A stretch of DNA of 64,000 bases from Hoeflea ulvae (lineage in GTDB: Bacteria > Pseudomonadota > Alphaproteobacteria > Rhizobiales > Rhizobiaceae). Where the stretch lies: the NCBI RefSeq assembly GCF_026619435.1, contig NZ_JAOVZQ010000001.1, forward strand, positions 4,798,501-4,862,500, read 5' to 3'. The notes below the pieces were generated by a model. It was not told where the DNA came from and did not search any database. It worked only from the letters and a program-made list of their open reading frames with translations. Position 1 is the first letter of the stretch, and each line of letters opens with the position of its first letter. Shown in pieces: positions 26,269 to 34,395 of the stretch. Both the position numbers and the translations under genes were made by a program.

Positions 26269-26284
26269 TCTAACAATTGTTTGG
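26269..26284. promoter_or_regulatory. Predicted TetR operator, site 6
   Basis: TCTAACAATTGTTTGG lies 36 bp upstream of the SDR 5 start. It is the likely control site of the igr-like operon 26233-19465. Confidence 0.7.
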
Positions 26285-26345
26285 TTTCTTGATAGCGAGC
26301 AGTCGCCCGACCGTCAATCTCGACGGCCAGGCGCCCTGTCCGGCG

Positions 26346-27101
26346 TCAGACCATCCAGCGTCCGCCGTCGACGACCACCGATTGGCCGGTCATGTAACGG
26401 GAATCGTCACTGGCCAGGAACGCCGCGGCAGCCGCAATGTCTTCGGGCTCGGCAAAGAAGCCCAGAGGGATGGAACTGCGGATCTTGTCGAGGAATTCGT
26501 CCGAGATCTGCTCCAGCACGCGGGTCTTGGTCACCCCTGGGCAGACGGCATTGACATTGACCTTGAACGGAGCCAGCTCACGTGCCAGCGAACGGGTGAA
26601 ACCGATCACGCCCATTTTCGCCGCCGCATATTCGCTGATGCCGACTTCGCCCGCGAGCCCCGCATTGGACGCCACATTGACGATCTTGCCCTTGCCGGCC
26701 TCGCGCATCGCCGGCACCACCTGACGCGACGAAAGCAGCGTCGAGACCAGCGACACGTCGAGCACAAAGCGCCAGACTTCGGAACTGGACTGATAGAATT
26801 CGGACGCCCGTTCGCGAGCGCTCTGGCCGACATTGTTCATCAGCACATCGACAAATCCGGCCTCGGCGTAGATCCGCTTGAACGCAGCGACAACCACATC
26901 CTCATCGGTACAATCGGCAGTGATTGTCAGCACCTCTGCGCCCATGGCACGCGCCTTTTCGGCGGTCACTGCCAAGCCCTCATCCTCGCGATCCAGAATC
27001 GCCAGATTGGCGCCCTCGCTCGCAAAACGCAGGGCGCTCGCACGCCCGATGCCATTGGCAGCACCCGTTACCACCGCAAGCTTGCCTTCCATACGACGCA
27101 T
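26346..27101 (-). CDS. Short-chain dehydrogenase/reductase (SDR 6)
   Basis: A 251-residue classical SDR with TGAANGIG, MNNVGQSA in place of the usual NNAG, catalytic Ser in VNVASNAGLAG and YAAAKMG as Tyr/Lys motif, ending VVVDGGRWMV. The ATG at 27101 follows GGAGGAGG by 5 nt. It stands as its own transcription unit with a private operator at 27194, between SDR 5 and the DMT transporter gene. Confidence 0.88.
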   Translation of the reverse strand: MRRMEGKLAVVTGAANGIGRASALRFASEGANLAILDREDEGLAVTAEKARAMGAEVLTITADCTDEDVVVAAFKRIYAEAGFVDVLMNNVGQSARERASEFYQSSSEVWRFVLDVSLVSTLLSSRQVVPAMREAGKGKIVNVASNAGLAGEVGISEYAAAKMGVIGFTRSLARELAPFKVNVNAVCPGVTKTRVLEQISDEFLDKIRSSIPLGFFAEPEDIAAAAAFLASDDSRYMTGQSVVVDGGRWMV

Positions 27102-27193
27102 GGCCGCCTCCTCCCGTTTTCCCTGATGGCACTGCCGAATATATCCGGCGTGACCATCCTTGACCGGCTGCATTATCCGGCCTTCATGAAAAA

Positions 27194-27209
27194 ACTAACA
27201 CTTGTTCGA
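27194..27209. promoter_or_regulatory. Predicted TetR operator, site 7
   Basis: ACTAACACTTGTTCGA lies 93 bp upstream of SDR 6, flanked on both sides by A-tracts like the other sites. It falls between SDR 6 and the end of the DMT transporter gene. Confidence 0.72.
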
Positions 27210-27246
27210 AAACAGCACAAGCACAGATTTTTCACCAGATGCATTT

Positions 27247-28182
27247 TCATGCCGGCGGCGGCGTCCGCTGCTGCGCAATCGCCGGCCCCCGCCGGAATGT
27301 CGACACCGCGATGCCGACCAGAACCACGGCGACACCGCAGATCTTCTGCAGTGTCAGCGCTTCGCCCAGGAAGATCGCACCGCAGACCAGCGCGATCACC
27401 GGCACCAGGTAATTGTTGATCGAGGTGAATGACGCCCCTGCCCTCGGCACCAGGGCGAAGAGCAGCAGGCTGGCGCAAGCGGTGTTCAGCACAGCCAGCA
27501 CCACCACCGCCCCCATCACCGTATGGCTGGGCAGCGCCGAGGGCACACCTTCGAAGACCAGGGCCATCAGCACAGACCAGAATGCGGCGGCGACGAGCGA
27601 GAACGCCGCCACGCGCATCGATCCGTGATGGCGCACCAGCCCCATGGCAATCAGCGAGCAAGAAAACACCACCGATGCCCCGAGCGCGCATAGCGCGCCC
27701 TTGGCGCTGTCGCCAAAGCTCAGGAAGGCCGAAGGACCAAACAGGATCCCGATTCCCGCCAGGCCTATGACAATGCCCAGAACCGCGCGGCGGGTCGGAT
27801 ACTCGCCATTGAGCATGGTCAGGCACATGGTGATCAACGGCACCAGCGCCATGCTGGTGGCAACCACCGAACTGTCGACATAGGAGGCCGACAGTGAGAT
27901 CAGCGACAGCGGCAAGGCATTGCTCACCAGTCCGACCAGCGCAAAGGCGGCAAGGTCACGCAAAGAGAGTTTCAGGGAGCGGTGCTGCAATCCCACCAAC
28001 GCCATCAGCAAGCCGGCGGCCATCACGGTCCTGACCGCGACAAGCGTGAACGGCGCGACCTCGCCCACCGCCACCTTGGTGAACAGATAGGAGGTTCCCC
28101 AGGTCAGTCCGAGGGCAAGCAGCAGGGCATATTCCGTCAGCCCGGGGGCTGTACGGGTAACTGATATTTCATTCATGGACAT
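27247..28182 (-). CDS. EamA/DMT-superfamily permease
   Basis: A 311-residue integral membrane protein with ten predicted helices in two EamA repeats, starting near LLLALGLTWGTSYLFTKVA and again near LLLFALVPRAGASF. It probably exports or imports a small metabolite. In a catabolic regulon it may relieve build-up of an acid intermediate. It is divergent from the NmrA-like gene and shares the operator at 28206. Start alternatives are 28182 and 28176, neither with a strong ribosome-binding site. Confidence 0.85.
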   Translation of the reverse strand: MSMNEISVTRTAPGLTEYALLLALGLTWGTSYLFTKVAVGEVAPFTLVAVRTVMAAGLLMALVGLQHRSLKLSLRDLAAFALVGLVSNALPLSLISLSASYVDSSVVATSMALVPLITMCLTMLNGEYPTRRAVLGIVIGLAGIGILFGPSAFLSFGDSAKGALCALGASVVFSCSLIAMGLVRHHGSMRVAAFSLVAAAFWSVLMALVFEGVPSALPSHTVMGAVVVLAVLNTACASLLLFALVPRAGASFTSINNYLVPVIALVCGAIFLGEALTLQKICGVAVVLVGIAVSTFRRGPAIAQQRTPPPA

Positions 28183-28205
28183 CGCTCGCCGGTTCGGTCT
28201 ATATT

Positions 28206-28221
28206 TTGAACATCCGTTAGA
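28206..28221. promoter_or_regulatory. Predicted TetR operator, site 8
   Basis: TTGAACATCCGTTAGA lies in the divergent region between the DMT permease (minus) and the NmrA-like reductase (plus), 24 bp from the first and 54 bp from the second, so it could control both. Confidence 0.72.
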
Positions 28222-28274
28222 TTTTAGTGCAATGTCAAGCCGGCGGTTGCCCGGCGGCGTGAGGAGAGCAGATC

Positions 28275-29159
28275 ATGGGACGTCGCATTCTTGTCACCGG
28301 CGCCACCGGAACCGTCGGAGGTGCGCTGATGCGCGAGCTGTCGCAGGACGCGCCCGAGGGCCGGATCGAACTGCTCGGCGCAGCCCGCAGCGACCGGGCA
28401 GCCCTGAAACTGCTGGAACGGGACCAGAGCCCGGTCGAATTCGACTTCGACCGTCCCGAAACCCTCCTGCCCGCCCTTGAGGGCGTCGACGCGGTGTTCC
28501 TGTCAACGGGCTACAGCGTCGACATGATCGTCCATTCCAAGCGCCTGCTTGATGCTGCCAAAACAGCCGGCGTCCGGCACATCGTCCATCTCGGCGCGCT
28601 GGCACCGGACGACACCACGCATGCGCATTTCGCCTGGCACCAGGTGATCGAGCGGACGATCGAGGCGATGGGGTTCGACTGGACGCATCTGCGGCCGAAT
28701 TTCTTCATGGACACGGTCTGGAACGGATTCATGCATCGGCCCGACCGGCTGGTGCACTTTATCGGCGACAGAAAGGTCTCGTGGATTTCGTCCGACGACA
28801 TGGCGGCCGTTGCTGCCCAGGCACTCAGATCCCCTTCAGATCATTCAGGCCAGACCTATTGTCTGGCCACGGAGGCCTTGAGCTTTCCCGACCTCGCAAA
28901 CTTGCTGTCGGAAGTGACCGGAGCGCCGGCACAATACCGTCCGCGGCCCGCAGCCGATCTTCTGCCGCTGCTTCTGAAACAGGGCATGGAGCCCGCCTAT
29001 GCGGCAGGACTGGCCGAGGGTGTTGCAGCGTTAGAAGCCGCACCGCAGCCGCTGGCCGATGCGGTGTTTGACGATGTTGCCCGCATCACCGGACGTGCGC
29101 CGGTGACCTGGCGCGATTTCGCCGCCAGGCGGCTGGGTTCACTTCCCGCGCGCAGCTGA
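28275..29159 (+). CDS. NmrA-like / atypical SDR NAD(P)-binding protein
   Basis: A 294-residue extended Rossmann protein of the NmrA / NAD(P)H-binding group, with TGATGTVGG at residues 8-16 in place of the classical TGxxxGIG. It lacks the YxxxK catalytic pair, so it may be a redox sensor or an atypical reductase. The start follows GAGGAG with a normal spacing. It is divergent from the DMT permease and converges on ACAD 4, whose gene ends 16 nt beyond its stop. Confidence 0.82.
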   Translation: MGRRILVTGATGTVGGALMRELSQDAPEGRIELLGAARSDRAALKLLERDQSPVEFDFDRPETLLPALEGVDAVFLSTGYSVDMIVHSKRLLDAAKTAGVRHIVHLGALAPDDTTHAHFAWHQVIERTIEAMGFDWTHLRPNFFMDTVWNGFMHRPDRLVHFIGDRKVSWISSDDMAAVAAQALRSPSDHSGQTYCLATEALSFPDLANLLSEVTGAPAQYRPRPAADLLPLLLKQGMEPAYAAGLAEGVAALEAAPQPLADAVFDDVARITGRAPVTWRDFAARRLGSLPARS

Positions 29160-29175
29160 TACGGCGGAACCCAGG

Positions 29176-30312
29176 CTACAGGGTCCGCCCGATCAGTTCC
29201 TTCATGATCTCGTTGGTGCCGGCATAGATCCGCTGGACCCGTGCATCGGCATAGGCGCGGGTGATCGGGTATTCCCACATGAAACCGTAGCCGCCATGCA
29301 GCTGCAGCAACTCGTCGAGCACCTTGCCCTGCATCTCGCTGGTCCAGAGCTTGACCATCGCCGCCGTGGTGGCGTCGAGCTTGTTCTCGAGCACCAGCTC
29401 GAGGCAACGGTCGAGAAAGATGCGGCCGACCTGGATCTCGGTCTTCATTTCGGCCAGCTTGAAGCGCGAATTCTGGAAATCGATGATCGACTTGCCGAAG
29501 GCCTTGCGGTCGCGGGTGTATTCGATGGTCCATTCCAGCGCCGCCTCGCAGCACGACACCGCCTGGATGCCGACATGCATCCGCTCCCATGCCAGCTCCT
29601 GCATCATATAGGCAAAACCCTTGCCCTCCTCGCCGATCAGATTGGTTGCCGGCACGCGCACTTCGTTGAAAAACAGCTCCGAGGTATCCTGCGCCTTGGT
29701 GCCGAGCTTCTCGAGCCGCCTGCCACGTTCAAACCCCGGACGGTCCGCTTCCACCGCAATCAGGCTGATGCCGCGTGCGCCTTCCGACCGGTCGGTCTTG
29801 CAGGCCACCAGAAACATGTCGGCGGTCTGGCCATTGGTGATGAAGGTCTTCTGGCCCGAGATTACATAGTCGTCGCCGTCGCGCACGGCCGTGGTCTTGA
29901 TCGCCTGCAGATCCGAGCCGCCGCCCGGTTCGGTCATGGCAATGCCGGCGATGCATTCGCCGCTGGTCATCTTCGGCAACCAGGCGAGCTTCTGCTCGGA
30001 GGTACCGTAATGGTGAATATAGGGCGCGACGATATCGGAATGGAGCGCAAAGCCGAGGCCGGACAGGTTGAGCCGGTACTGTTCCTCCATGAGGATGATC
30101 GAATAGCGCCGGTCGGCGCCGACGCCGCCCCATTCCTCCGGAATCGCAGCGCAGAGAAATCCGAGTTCGCCGGCCTTGGTCCAGGCCCAGCGCGGCACCT
30201 GGCCGTCCTTTTCCCATTGCGGGTGATGGGGGGCCAGCTCGCGCTCGAAAAACCGCCGGACCGACTCCCGGAACATGTCGTGCTCTTCAGAAAATAGGGT
30301 CCGCTCCACCAT
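29176..30312 (-). CDS. Acyl-CoA dehydrogenase, ACAD 4 (long-chain type)
   Basis: A 378-residue ACAD with AMTEPGGGSDLQ in the FAD region and the C-terminal RIYAGTNEIMKELIGR, very like long-chain acyl-CoA dehydrogenase, in which the base is not at this position. The Ala here is thus a family trait rather than a loss. The ATG at 30312 follows GGAG by 6 nt. It is monocistronic, divergent from the NIPSNAP gene, with the operator at 30395 between them. Confidence 0.9.
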   Translation of the reverse strand: MVERTLFSEEHDMFRESVRRFFERELAPHHPQWEKDGQVPRWAWTKAGELGFLCAAIPEEWGGVGADRRYSIILMEEQYRLNLSGLGFALHSDIVAPYIHHYGTSEQKLAWLPKMTSGECIAGIAMTEPGGGSDLQAIKTTAVRDGDDYVISGQKTFITNGQTADMFLVACKTDRSEGARGISLIAVEADRPGFERGRRLEKLGTKAQDTSELFFNEVRVPATNLIGEEGKGFAYMMQELAWERMHVGIQAVSCCEAALEWTIEYTRDRKAFGKSIIDFQNSRFKLAEMKTEIQVGRIFLDRCLELVLENKLDATTAAMVKLWTSEMQGKVLDELLQLHGGYGFMWEYPITRAYADARVQRIYAGTNEIMKELIGRTL

Positions 30313-30394
30313 GCTGCTCTCCATCGGCTCTGTCTGTGCAATCCATATTGCTCGGCCGCATCCTACAGCAACCGCACGGCAGGTGTAAGTTTTT

Positions 30395-30410
30395 TCTAAC
30401 GCTCGTTTGA
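30395..30410. promoter_or_regulatory. Predicted TetR operator, site 9
   Basis: TCTAACGCTCGTTTGA lies between the divergent ACAD 4 (30312, minus) and NIPSNAP (30491, plus) genes, flanked by a T-tract on the left and TTTTA on the right. Confidence 0.75.
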
Positions 30411-30490
30411 TTTTATTCGACGCGAGGTGGTTTCGCCACTAGACTGCCGGCTATAACCACCTGCGTTCGCACTATTTGGGAGACAAGCCA

Positions 30491-30802
30491 GTGATCATCG
30501 AAAAGCGTACCTATACCCTGCATCCGGGCAAGACCCAGGAATTCCTGGCGCTCTATGAGGCGGAAGGCCTGGCCCTGCATACCAAGCATCTCAACATGCT
30601 CGGCTATTTCATATCCGATATCGGCCCGCTCAATCAGGTCATCACCATGTGGGGCTACAAGGACATGGCCGAGCGCGAGGAACTGCGCGCCAGGCTATAC
30701 GCCGAACCGGAATGGATCGCATTCGGCCCCAAGACCACCGGCTTCATCCAGAAAATGGAATCCATGATCATGAAGCCGACCGGTTTCTCCCCGATCCGGT
30801 AA
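30491..30802 (+). CDS. NIPSNAP-family small protein
   Basis: A 103-residue dimeric alpha/beta-barrel protein of the NIPSNAP family: IIEKRTYTLHPGK at the start, a central GYFISDIGPLNQVITMW and a C-terminal WIAFGPKTTGFI segment. Family members often sit in catabolic gene clusters, but their reaction is not established. The GTG at 30491 is chosen because GGGAG precedes it by 8 nt; the TTG at 30476 is less likely. It shares an operator with ACAD 4 and converges on the CaiB gene. Confidence 0.85.
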   Translation: MIIEKRTYTLHPGKTQEFLALYEAEGLALHTKHLNMLGYFISDIGPLNQVITMWGYKDMAEREELRARLYAEPEWIAFGPKTTGFIQKMESMIMKPTGFSPIR

Positions 30803-30815
30803 CACCGCCAACGGA

Positions 30816-30843
30816 ACCAGACCCGTCGCCTGACGGATCTGGT
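30816..30843. terminator. Stem-loop between convergent NIPSNAP and CaiB genes
   Basis: ACCAGA-C-CCGTC pairs with GACGG-A-TCTGGT around GCCT, eleven pairs with one mismatch. It lies 14 nt after the NIPSNAP stop and 11 nt before the CaiB stop, so it may act in both directions. No clear T-tract follows. Confidence 0.55.
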
Positions 30844-30853
30844 CGTATCCCTG

Positions 30854-32074
30854 TCAGGCGATGATGCTGCGCTGTCGCAGATCTGCGATCTCGTCCTTTG
30901 ACAAGCCCGCGGCTTCCAGCACGCCGGAGGTGTTTTCGCCGGTCAGCGGCGCCCGATGCTGCACGCCGCCGGGGGTCAGTGTCATGCGCACCGGGGTCGA
31001 GGCGATGGTCACCGGTTTTGACGATCCCGGATGCTCGACATCGACCAGCATCTGCCGTGCAGCCATATGCGGATCGGCGAAAATATCTTCCGCCGTGTTG
31101 ACCGGTCCGAACGGCACCTTGCCGTCAAGCGCCAGTGCAATCTCGGCCTTGGTTCTGGCGCTGGTCCAGCCCTCCACCAGCGCAATCGTCTCGGCCGAAT
31201 GGACAAGGCGCGCATTGTTGGTGGCGAATTTCGGATCGTCGCCCAGCTCGGGCCGCCCCATGATGGCGGTGAGCTCCTTCCAGAAGGAATCGCGCGGACA
31301 GCCCACCGTGACCTGGCCATCCGCTGCCGTAAACGTGCCGAACGGACACAGGATCGGGTGCTGATTGCCCTCCGGAACCGGCGACCGGCCGGTGTAGGAT
31401 TGCTGGTAGATGATGCGTTCGCACATGGCGACAATGCCGTCATACATGGCGACATCGACGAACTGGCCCTGCCCGGTCTTCTCGGCATGGCGCAGCGCCG
31501 CCATGATGCCGAAGGCGGTGAGAGCCGCTGGGAAAATATCGCCCACCCCGGGACCGATCTTCATCGGTGTCTGCGCGTCGGGGCCGGTCACGCCCATGGC
31601 GCCGCCCATGGCCTGGGCCACCACGTCAAAGGCGGGCCGGTCGACATAGGGGCTCGCGCCGGTGCGCGGATCGCCAAAGCCGCGGATCGCCGCATAGACC
31701 AGCTTCGGGTTATCCGCCGCCAGCGTTTCATAGCCGATGCCGAGACGGTCCATCACGCCGGCGCGAAAATTCTCCGCCACCACGTCGGCATCACGCGCCA
31801 GCCGCCGGAACAATTTCTTGCCTTCCTCGCTCTTGAGATCGATGGCGATGCTTTTCTTGTTGCGGTTGGTGCTCTGGAAATAGCCGCCATAATGATGCTC
31901 CGCATCATCGGCGCGAAACGGCCCGAAGGCGCGGGTCGGATCTCCGTTGATCGGCTCGATCTTGATGACATCCGCCCCCTGGTCCGCCAGCAGCATGGTG
32001 CAATAGGGACCGGCCAGCATCTGAGTCAGGTCGATGACCTTCAATCCGGCAAGCGCGCCATGGCTCTCGCTCAT
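30854..32074 (-). CDS. CaiB/BaiF-family CoA transferase
   Basis: A 406-residue class III CoA transferase that moves CoA between two carboxylic acids. The N-terminal VIDLTQMLAGPYCTMLLAD, the GFG loop (IRGFGDP) and the catalytic Asp in PAFDVVAQAMGG (near residue 167) are all present. It starts 1 nt after the etfA stop, the last gene of the 34202-30854 operon. It offers energy-free activation of incoming acid at the expense of a product CoA ester. Substrate pair unknown. Confidence 0.9.
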   Translation of the reverse strand: MSESHGALAGLKVIDLTQMLAGPYCTMLLADQGADVIKIEPINGDPTRAFGPFRADDAEHHYGGYFQSTNRNKKSIAIDLKSEEGKKLFRRLARDADVVAENFRAGVMDRLGIGYETLAADNPKLVYAAIRGFGDPRTGASPYVDRPAFDVVAQAMGGAMGVTGPDAQTPMKIGPGVGDIFPAALTAFGIMAALRHAEKTGQGQFVDVAMYDGIVAMCERIIYQQSYTGRSPVPEGNQHPILCPFGTFTAADGQVTVGCPRDSFWKELTAIMGRPELGDDPKFATNNARLVHSAETIALVEGWTSARTKAEIALALDGKVPFGPVNTAEDIFADPHMAARQMLVDVEHPGSSKPVTIASTPVRMTLTPGGVQHRAPLTGENTSGVLEAAGLSKDEIADLRQRSIIA

Positions 32075-32075
32075 C

Positions 32076-33005
32076 TCAAAGCGCCTTTTCGAATTCGGGC
32101 AATGCCTCGAACAGGTCGGCGACCAGTCCGTAGTCGGCGACCTGGAAGATCGGGGCTTCCTCGTCCTTGTTGATGGCGACGATGACCTTGGAATCCTTCA
32201 TGCCGGCCAGGTGCTGGATGGCGCCGGAAATCCCGCAGGCAATGTAGAGATCGGGGGCCACCACCTTGCCGGTCTGCCCGACCTGCCAGTCATTGGGTGC
32301 ATAGCCTGCATCGACAGCCGCACGCGAGGCGCCGACCGCAGCACCGAGCTTGTCGGCCACCGGCAGGATGACGCTCTGGAACTTTTCCGACGAACCAAGT
32401 GCACGGCCACCGGAGATGATGATCTTGGCCGAGGTCAGTTCCGGACGATCGCTTTCGGCAATCGCATCCTTGACGAAGGACGACAGACCCGGATCGCCGG
32501 CCGAGGCTGTGGTCTCGACCGTAGCCGAGCCGCCTTCGCCGGCTGCCGAGAAGGACGCCGTGCGAACCGTGATGACCCGCTTGGCATCGGTCGATTTCAC
32601 CGTCTGCAGCGCATTGCCGGCATAGATCGGACGCTTGAAGGTGTCAGGCGCGATCACTTCGATGATGTCGGAGATCTGCATGACATCGAGAAGCGCCGCA
32701 ATGCGCGGCATGACGTTCTTGCCGGATGTGGTGGCAGGCGCCATCAGCGTGTCGTAGCCATCTGCAAGCGAGACGGCGAGCGCTGCCAGCGGTTCGGCCA
32801 GCCGGTTGGCATATTCGTCGCCTTCGGCGTGCAGCACCTTGGTGACACCGTCGAGCACGGCGGCCGCATCGGCGGCTGGTTTGGCGTCCTTGCCGGCAAC
32901 CAGGACATGGATGTCGCCGCCGATCTGGGTGGCGGCGCTGACGGCCTTGGCGGTCTGGTCGGACAGCGAGACGTGGTCGTGTTCGGCAATAATGAGAATG
33001 GTCAT
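32076..33005 (-). CDS. etfA: Electron transfer flavoprotein alpha subunit
   Basis: A 309-residue ETF alpha subunit. The C-terminal FAD domain shows [41 protein letters not shown] and [10 protein letters not shown], the standard FAD-binding set. It accepts electrons from the acyl-CoA dehydrogenases and passes them to ETF-ubiquinone oxidoreductase, which is not in this window. It follows etfB by 23 nt. Its place inside the TetR-controlled island suggests an ETF dedicated to this pathway or co-induced with it. Confidence 0.95.
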   Translation of the reverse strand: MTILIIAEHDHVSLSDQTAKAVSAATQIGGDIHVLVAGKDAKPAADAAAVLDGVTKVLHAEGDEYANRLAEPLAALAVSLADGYDTLMAPATTSGKNVMPRIAALLDVMQISDIIEVIAPDTFKRPIYAGNALQTVKSTDAKRVITVRTASFSAAGEGGSATVETTASAGDPGLSSFVKDAIAESDRPELTSAKIIISGGRALGSSEKFQSVILPVADKLGAAVGASRAAVDAGYAPNDWQVGQTGKVVAPDLYIACGISGAIQHLAGMKDSKVIVAINKDEEAPIFQVADYGLVADLFEALPEFEKAL

Positions 33006-33028
33006 GGTAGGATCTTCCTTTCCCGCGC

Positions 33029-33778
33029 TTACAGCACGCCTGCTTCGTTCTTGAGCTTGTCGACGAGTTCGGCCACCGAGCCGACCTTGACGCCGGCCTT
33101 GCGGCCGCCCGGCTCCTCGGTCTTGATGACTTCGAGCCGCGGCGCGATGTCGACGCCGTAATCGGCAACACTCTTCTTGTCGAGCGGCTTCTTCTTGGCC
33201 TTCATGATGTTGGGCAGTGAAGCGTAGCGCGGCTCGTTGAGGCGCAGATCGGTGGTGACGATGGCCGGCAGCTTGACCGAAATGGTCTGCAACCCGCCAT
33301 CGACCTCGCGGGTGACGTCGGCAGAGCCGTCGCCGATCTCGACCTTGGAAGCGAATGTGGCCTGGCTCCAGCCGAGCAGTGCCGAGAGCATCTGGCCGGT
33401 CTGGTTGGCGTCGTCATCGATCGCCTGCTTGCCCAGGATCACCAGGTCCGGATTTTCCTCGCCGACGATGCCCTTGAGGATCTTGGCAACAGCGAGCGGC
33501 TCGACGATGCCGTCGGCCTCGACCAGGATCGCCCGGTCGGCGCCCATGGCGAGAGCCGTGCGCAAGGTTTCCTCGGCCTTGGCCGGCCCGATCGACACGG
33601 CGATGACTTCGGTGGCCTTGCCGGCTTCGCGCAGACGCAGGGCTTCCTCGATGGCGATTTCATCAAAGGGGTTCATCGACATCTTCACATTGGCAAGATC
33701 GACGCCGCTGCCATCGGATTTGACCCGGATCTTGACGTTGTAGTCGACGACGCGCTTGACCGGCACGAGAATTTTCAT
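33029..33778 (-). CDS. etfB: Electron transfer flavoprotein beta subunit
   Basis: A 249-residue ETF beta subunit: [17 protein letters not shown] at the N-terminus, [17 protein letters not shown], the AMP-binding loop [17 protein letters not shown] and the C-terminal [10 protein letters not shown] region that docks on dehydrogenases. It precedes etfA in the usual beta-alpha order. A stem-loop at 33806-33839 separates it from the upstream small gene, with which it may share a promoter. Confidence 0.95.
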   Translation of the reverse strand: MKILVPVKRVVDYNVKIRVKSDGSGVDLANVKMSMNPFDEIAIEEALRLREAGKATEVIAVSIGPAKAEETLRTALAMGADRAILVEADGIVEPLAVAKILKGIVGEENPDLVILGKQAIDDDANQTGQMLSALLGWSQATFASKVEIGDGSADVTREVDGGLQTISVKLPAIVTTDLRLNEPRYASLPNIMKAKKKPLDKKSVADYGVDIAPRLEVIKTEEPGGRKAGVKVGSVAELVDKLKNEAGVL

Positions 33779-33805
33779 CGGATTGCCTTTCCGTAAAATG
33801 GATGA

Positions 33806-33839
33806 CCAACGCCACGCAGGACGCTACCGGCGGCGTTGG
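33806..33839 (-). promoter_or_regulatory. Stem-loop between the small barrel-protein gene and etfB
   Basis: CCAACGCC pairs with GGCGTTGG across an 18-nt loop in the 79-bp gap. Reading leftward it is followed by TCATCCATTTT, a weak T-rich stretch. It may be a partial terminator or a processing site that sets the ratio of the two products. Confidence 0.45.
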
Positions 33840-33857
33840 CAAGGATGCGTGAACAGC

Positions 33858-34202
33858 TCAGGACGCCGGCCGCTCGACCCGCTCGGTGATCGGCTTGTAG
33901 ATCCAGACCATTCTCTGGTCTGACAGCGCCGGTGACAGCTTCATCGCGTCGGTACCGCTTGCCGCGGCAAGCGCGCCGAGCGTCTCGGAAATATCGTCGA
34001 TCTCGATTTCGTAGACCGCCATGTATTTCCATTCCAGCGGACCCTTGCGATGCTGGACATCGTTGAGACAGAACCGCTGCGCTGCCACCATTCCCGGAAG
34101 CTTGAGCACATCATCAAGATGCTCATTCGTGTACCAGTCGTTGAACTCGTCATCCCGCCCGTCAATCGGGTTGGTGAGCGCAATCAGATTGTATTTTCCC
34201 AT
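33858..34202 (-). CDS. Small dimeric alpha/beta-barrel-like protein of unknown function
   Basis: A 114-residue protein with an N-terminal NLIALTNPIDGRDDEFNDWY, followed by HLDDVLKLPGMVAAQRF. This is the pattern of the DUF4286 / dimeric alpha/beta-barrel group, as in EthD- or NIPSNAP-like proteins. The ATG at 34202 follows GGAGG by 5 nt. It is the first gene of the etfBA-CaiB operon and sits under operator site 10. The island has a second barrel protein (NIPSNAP at 30491), so such proteins may bind or isomerise a pathway intermediate. No function is established. Confidence 0.78.
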   Translation of the reverse strand: MGKYNLIALTNPIDGRDDEFNDWYTNEHLDDVLKLPGMVAAQRFCLNDVQHRKGPLEWKYMAVYEIEIDDISETLGALAAASGTDAMKLSPALSDQRMVWIYKPITERVERPAS

Positions 34203-34249
34203 GTCATCCTCCGTTGGAGCGGTGCAGGCACCGGCCATTGCCTTAATTT

Positions 34250-34265
34250 TCTAACAATTGTTCGA
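34250..34265. promoter_or_regulatory. Predicted TetR operator, site 10 (right boundary of the regulon)
   Basis: TCTAACAATTGTTCGA lies 47 bp upstream of the small barrel-protein gene. It is the rightmost copy I found, and the next gene (FtsH) points toward it with no site of its own. Confidence 0.75.
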
Positions 34266-34395
34266 TTTGAGAGCAAGCGGAATTTGAACCGCGGCATTCT
34301 CGCCCGCGCCGGGCGGCGGTCTTCGAGGGGATTATCGCCGTCAGCACGGGACACAGGAAGCTGGCATTGACCGCGCAGACCGCGATCACGAACCC

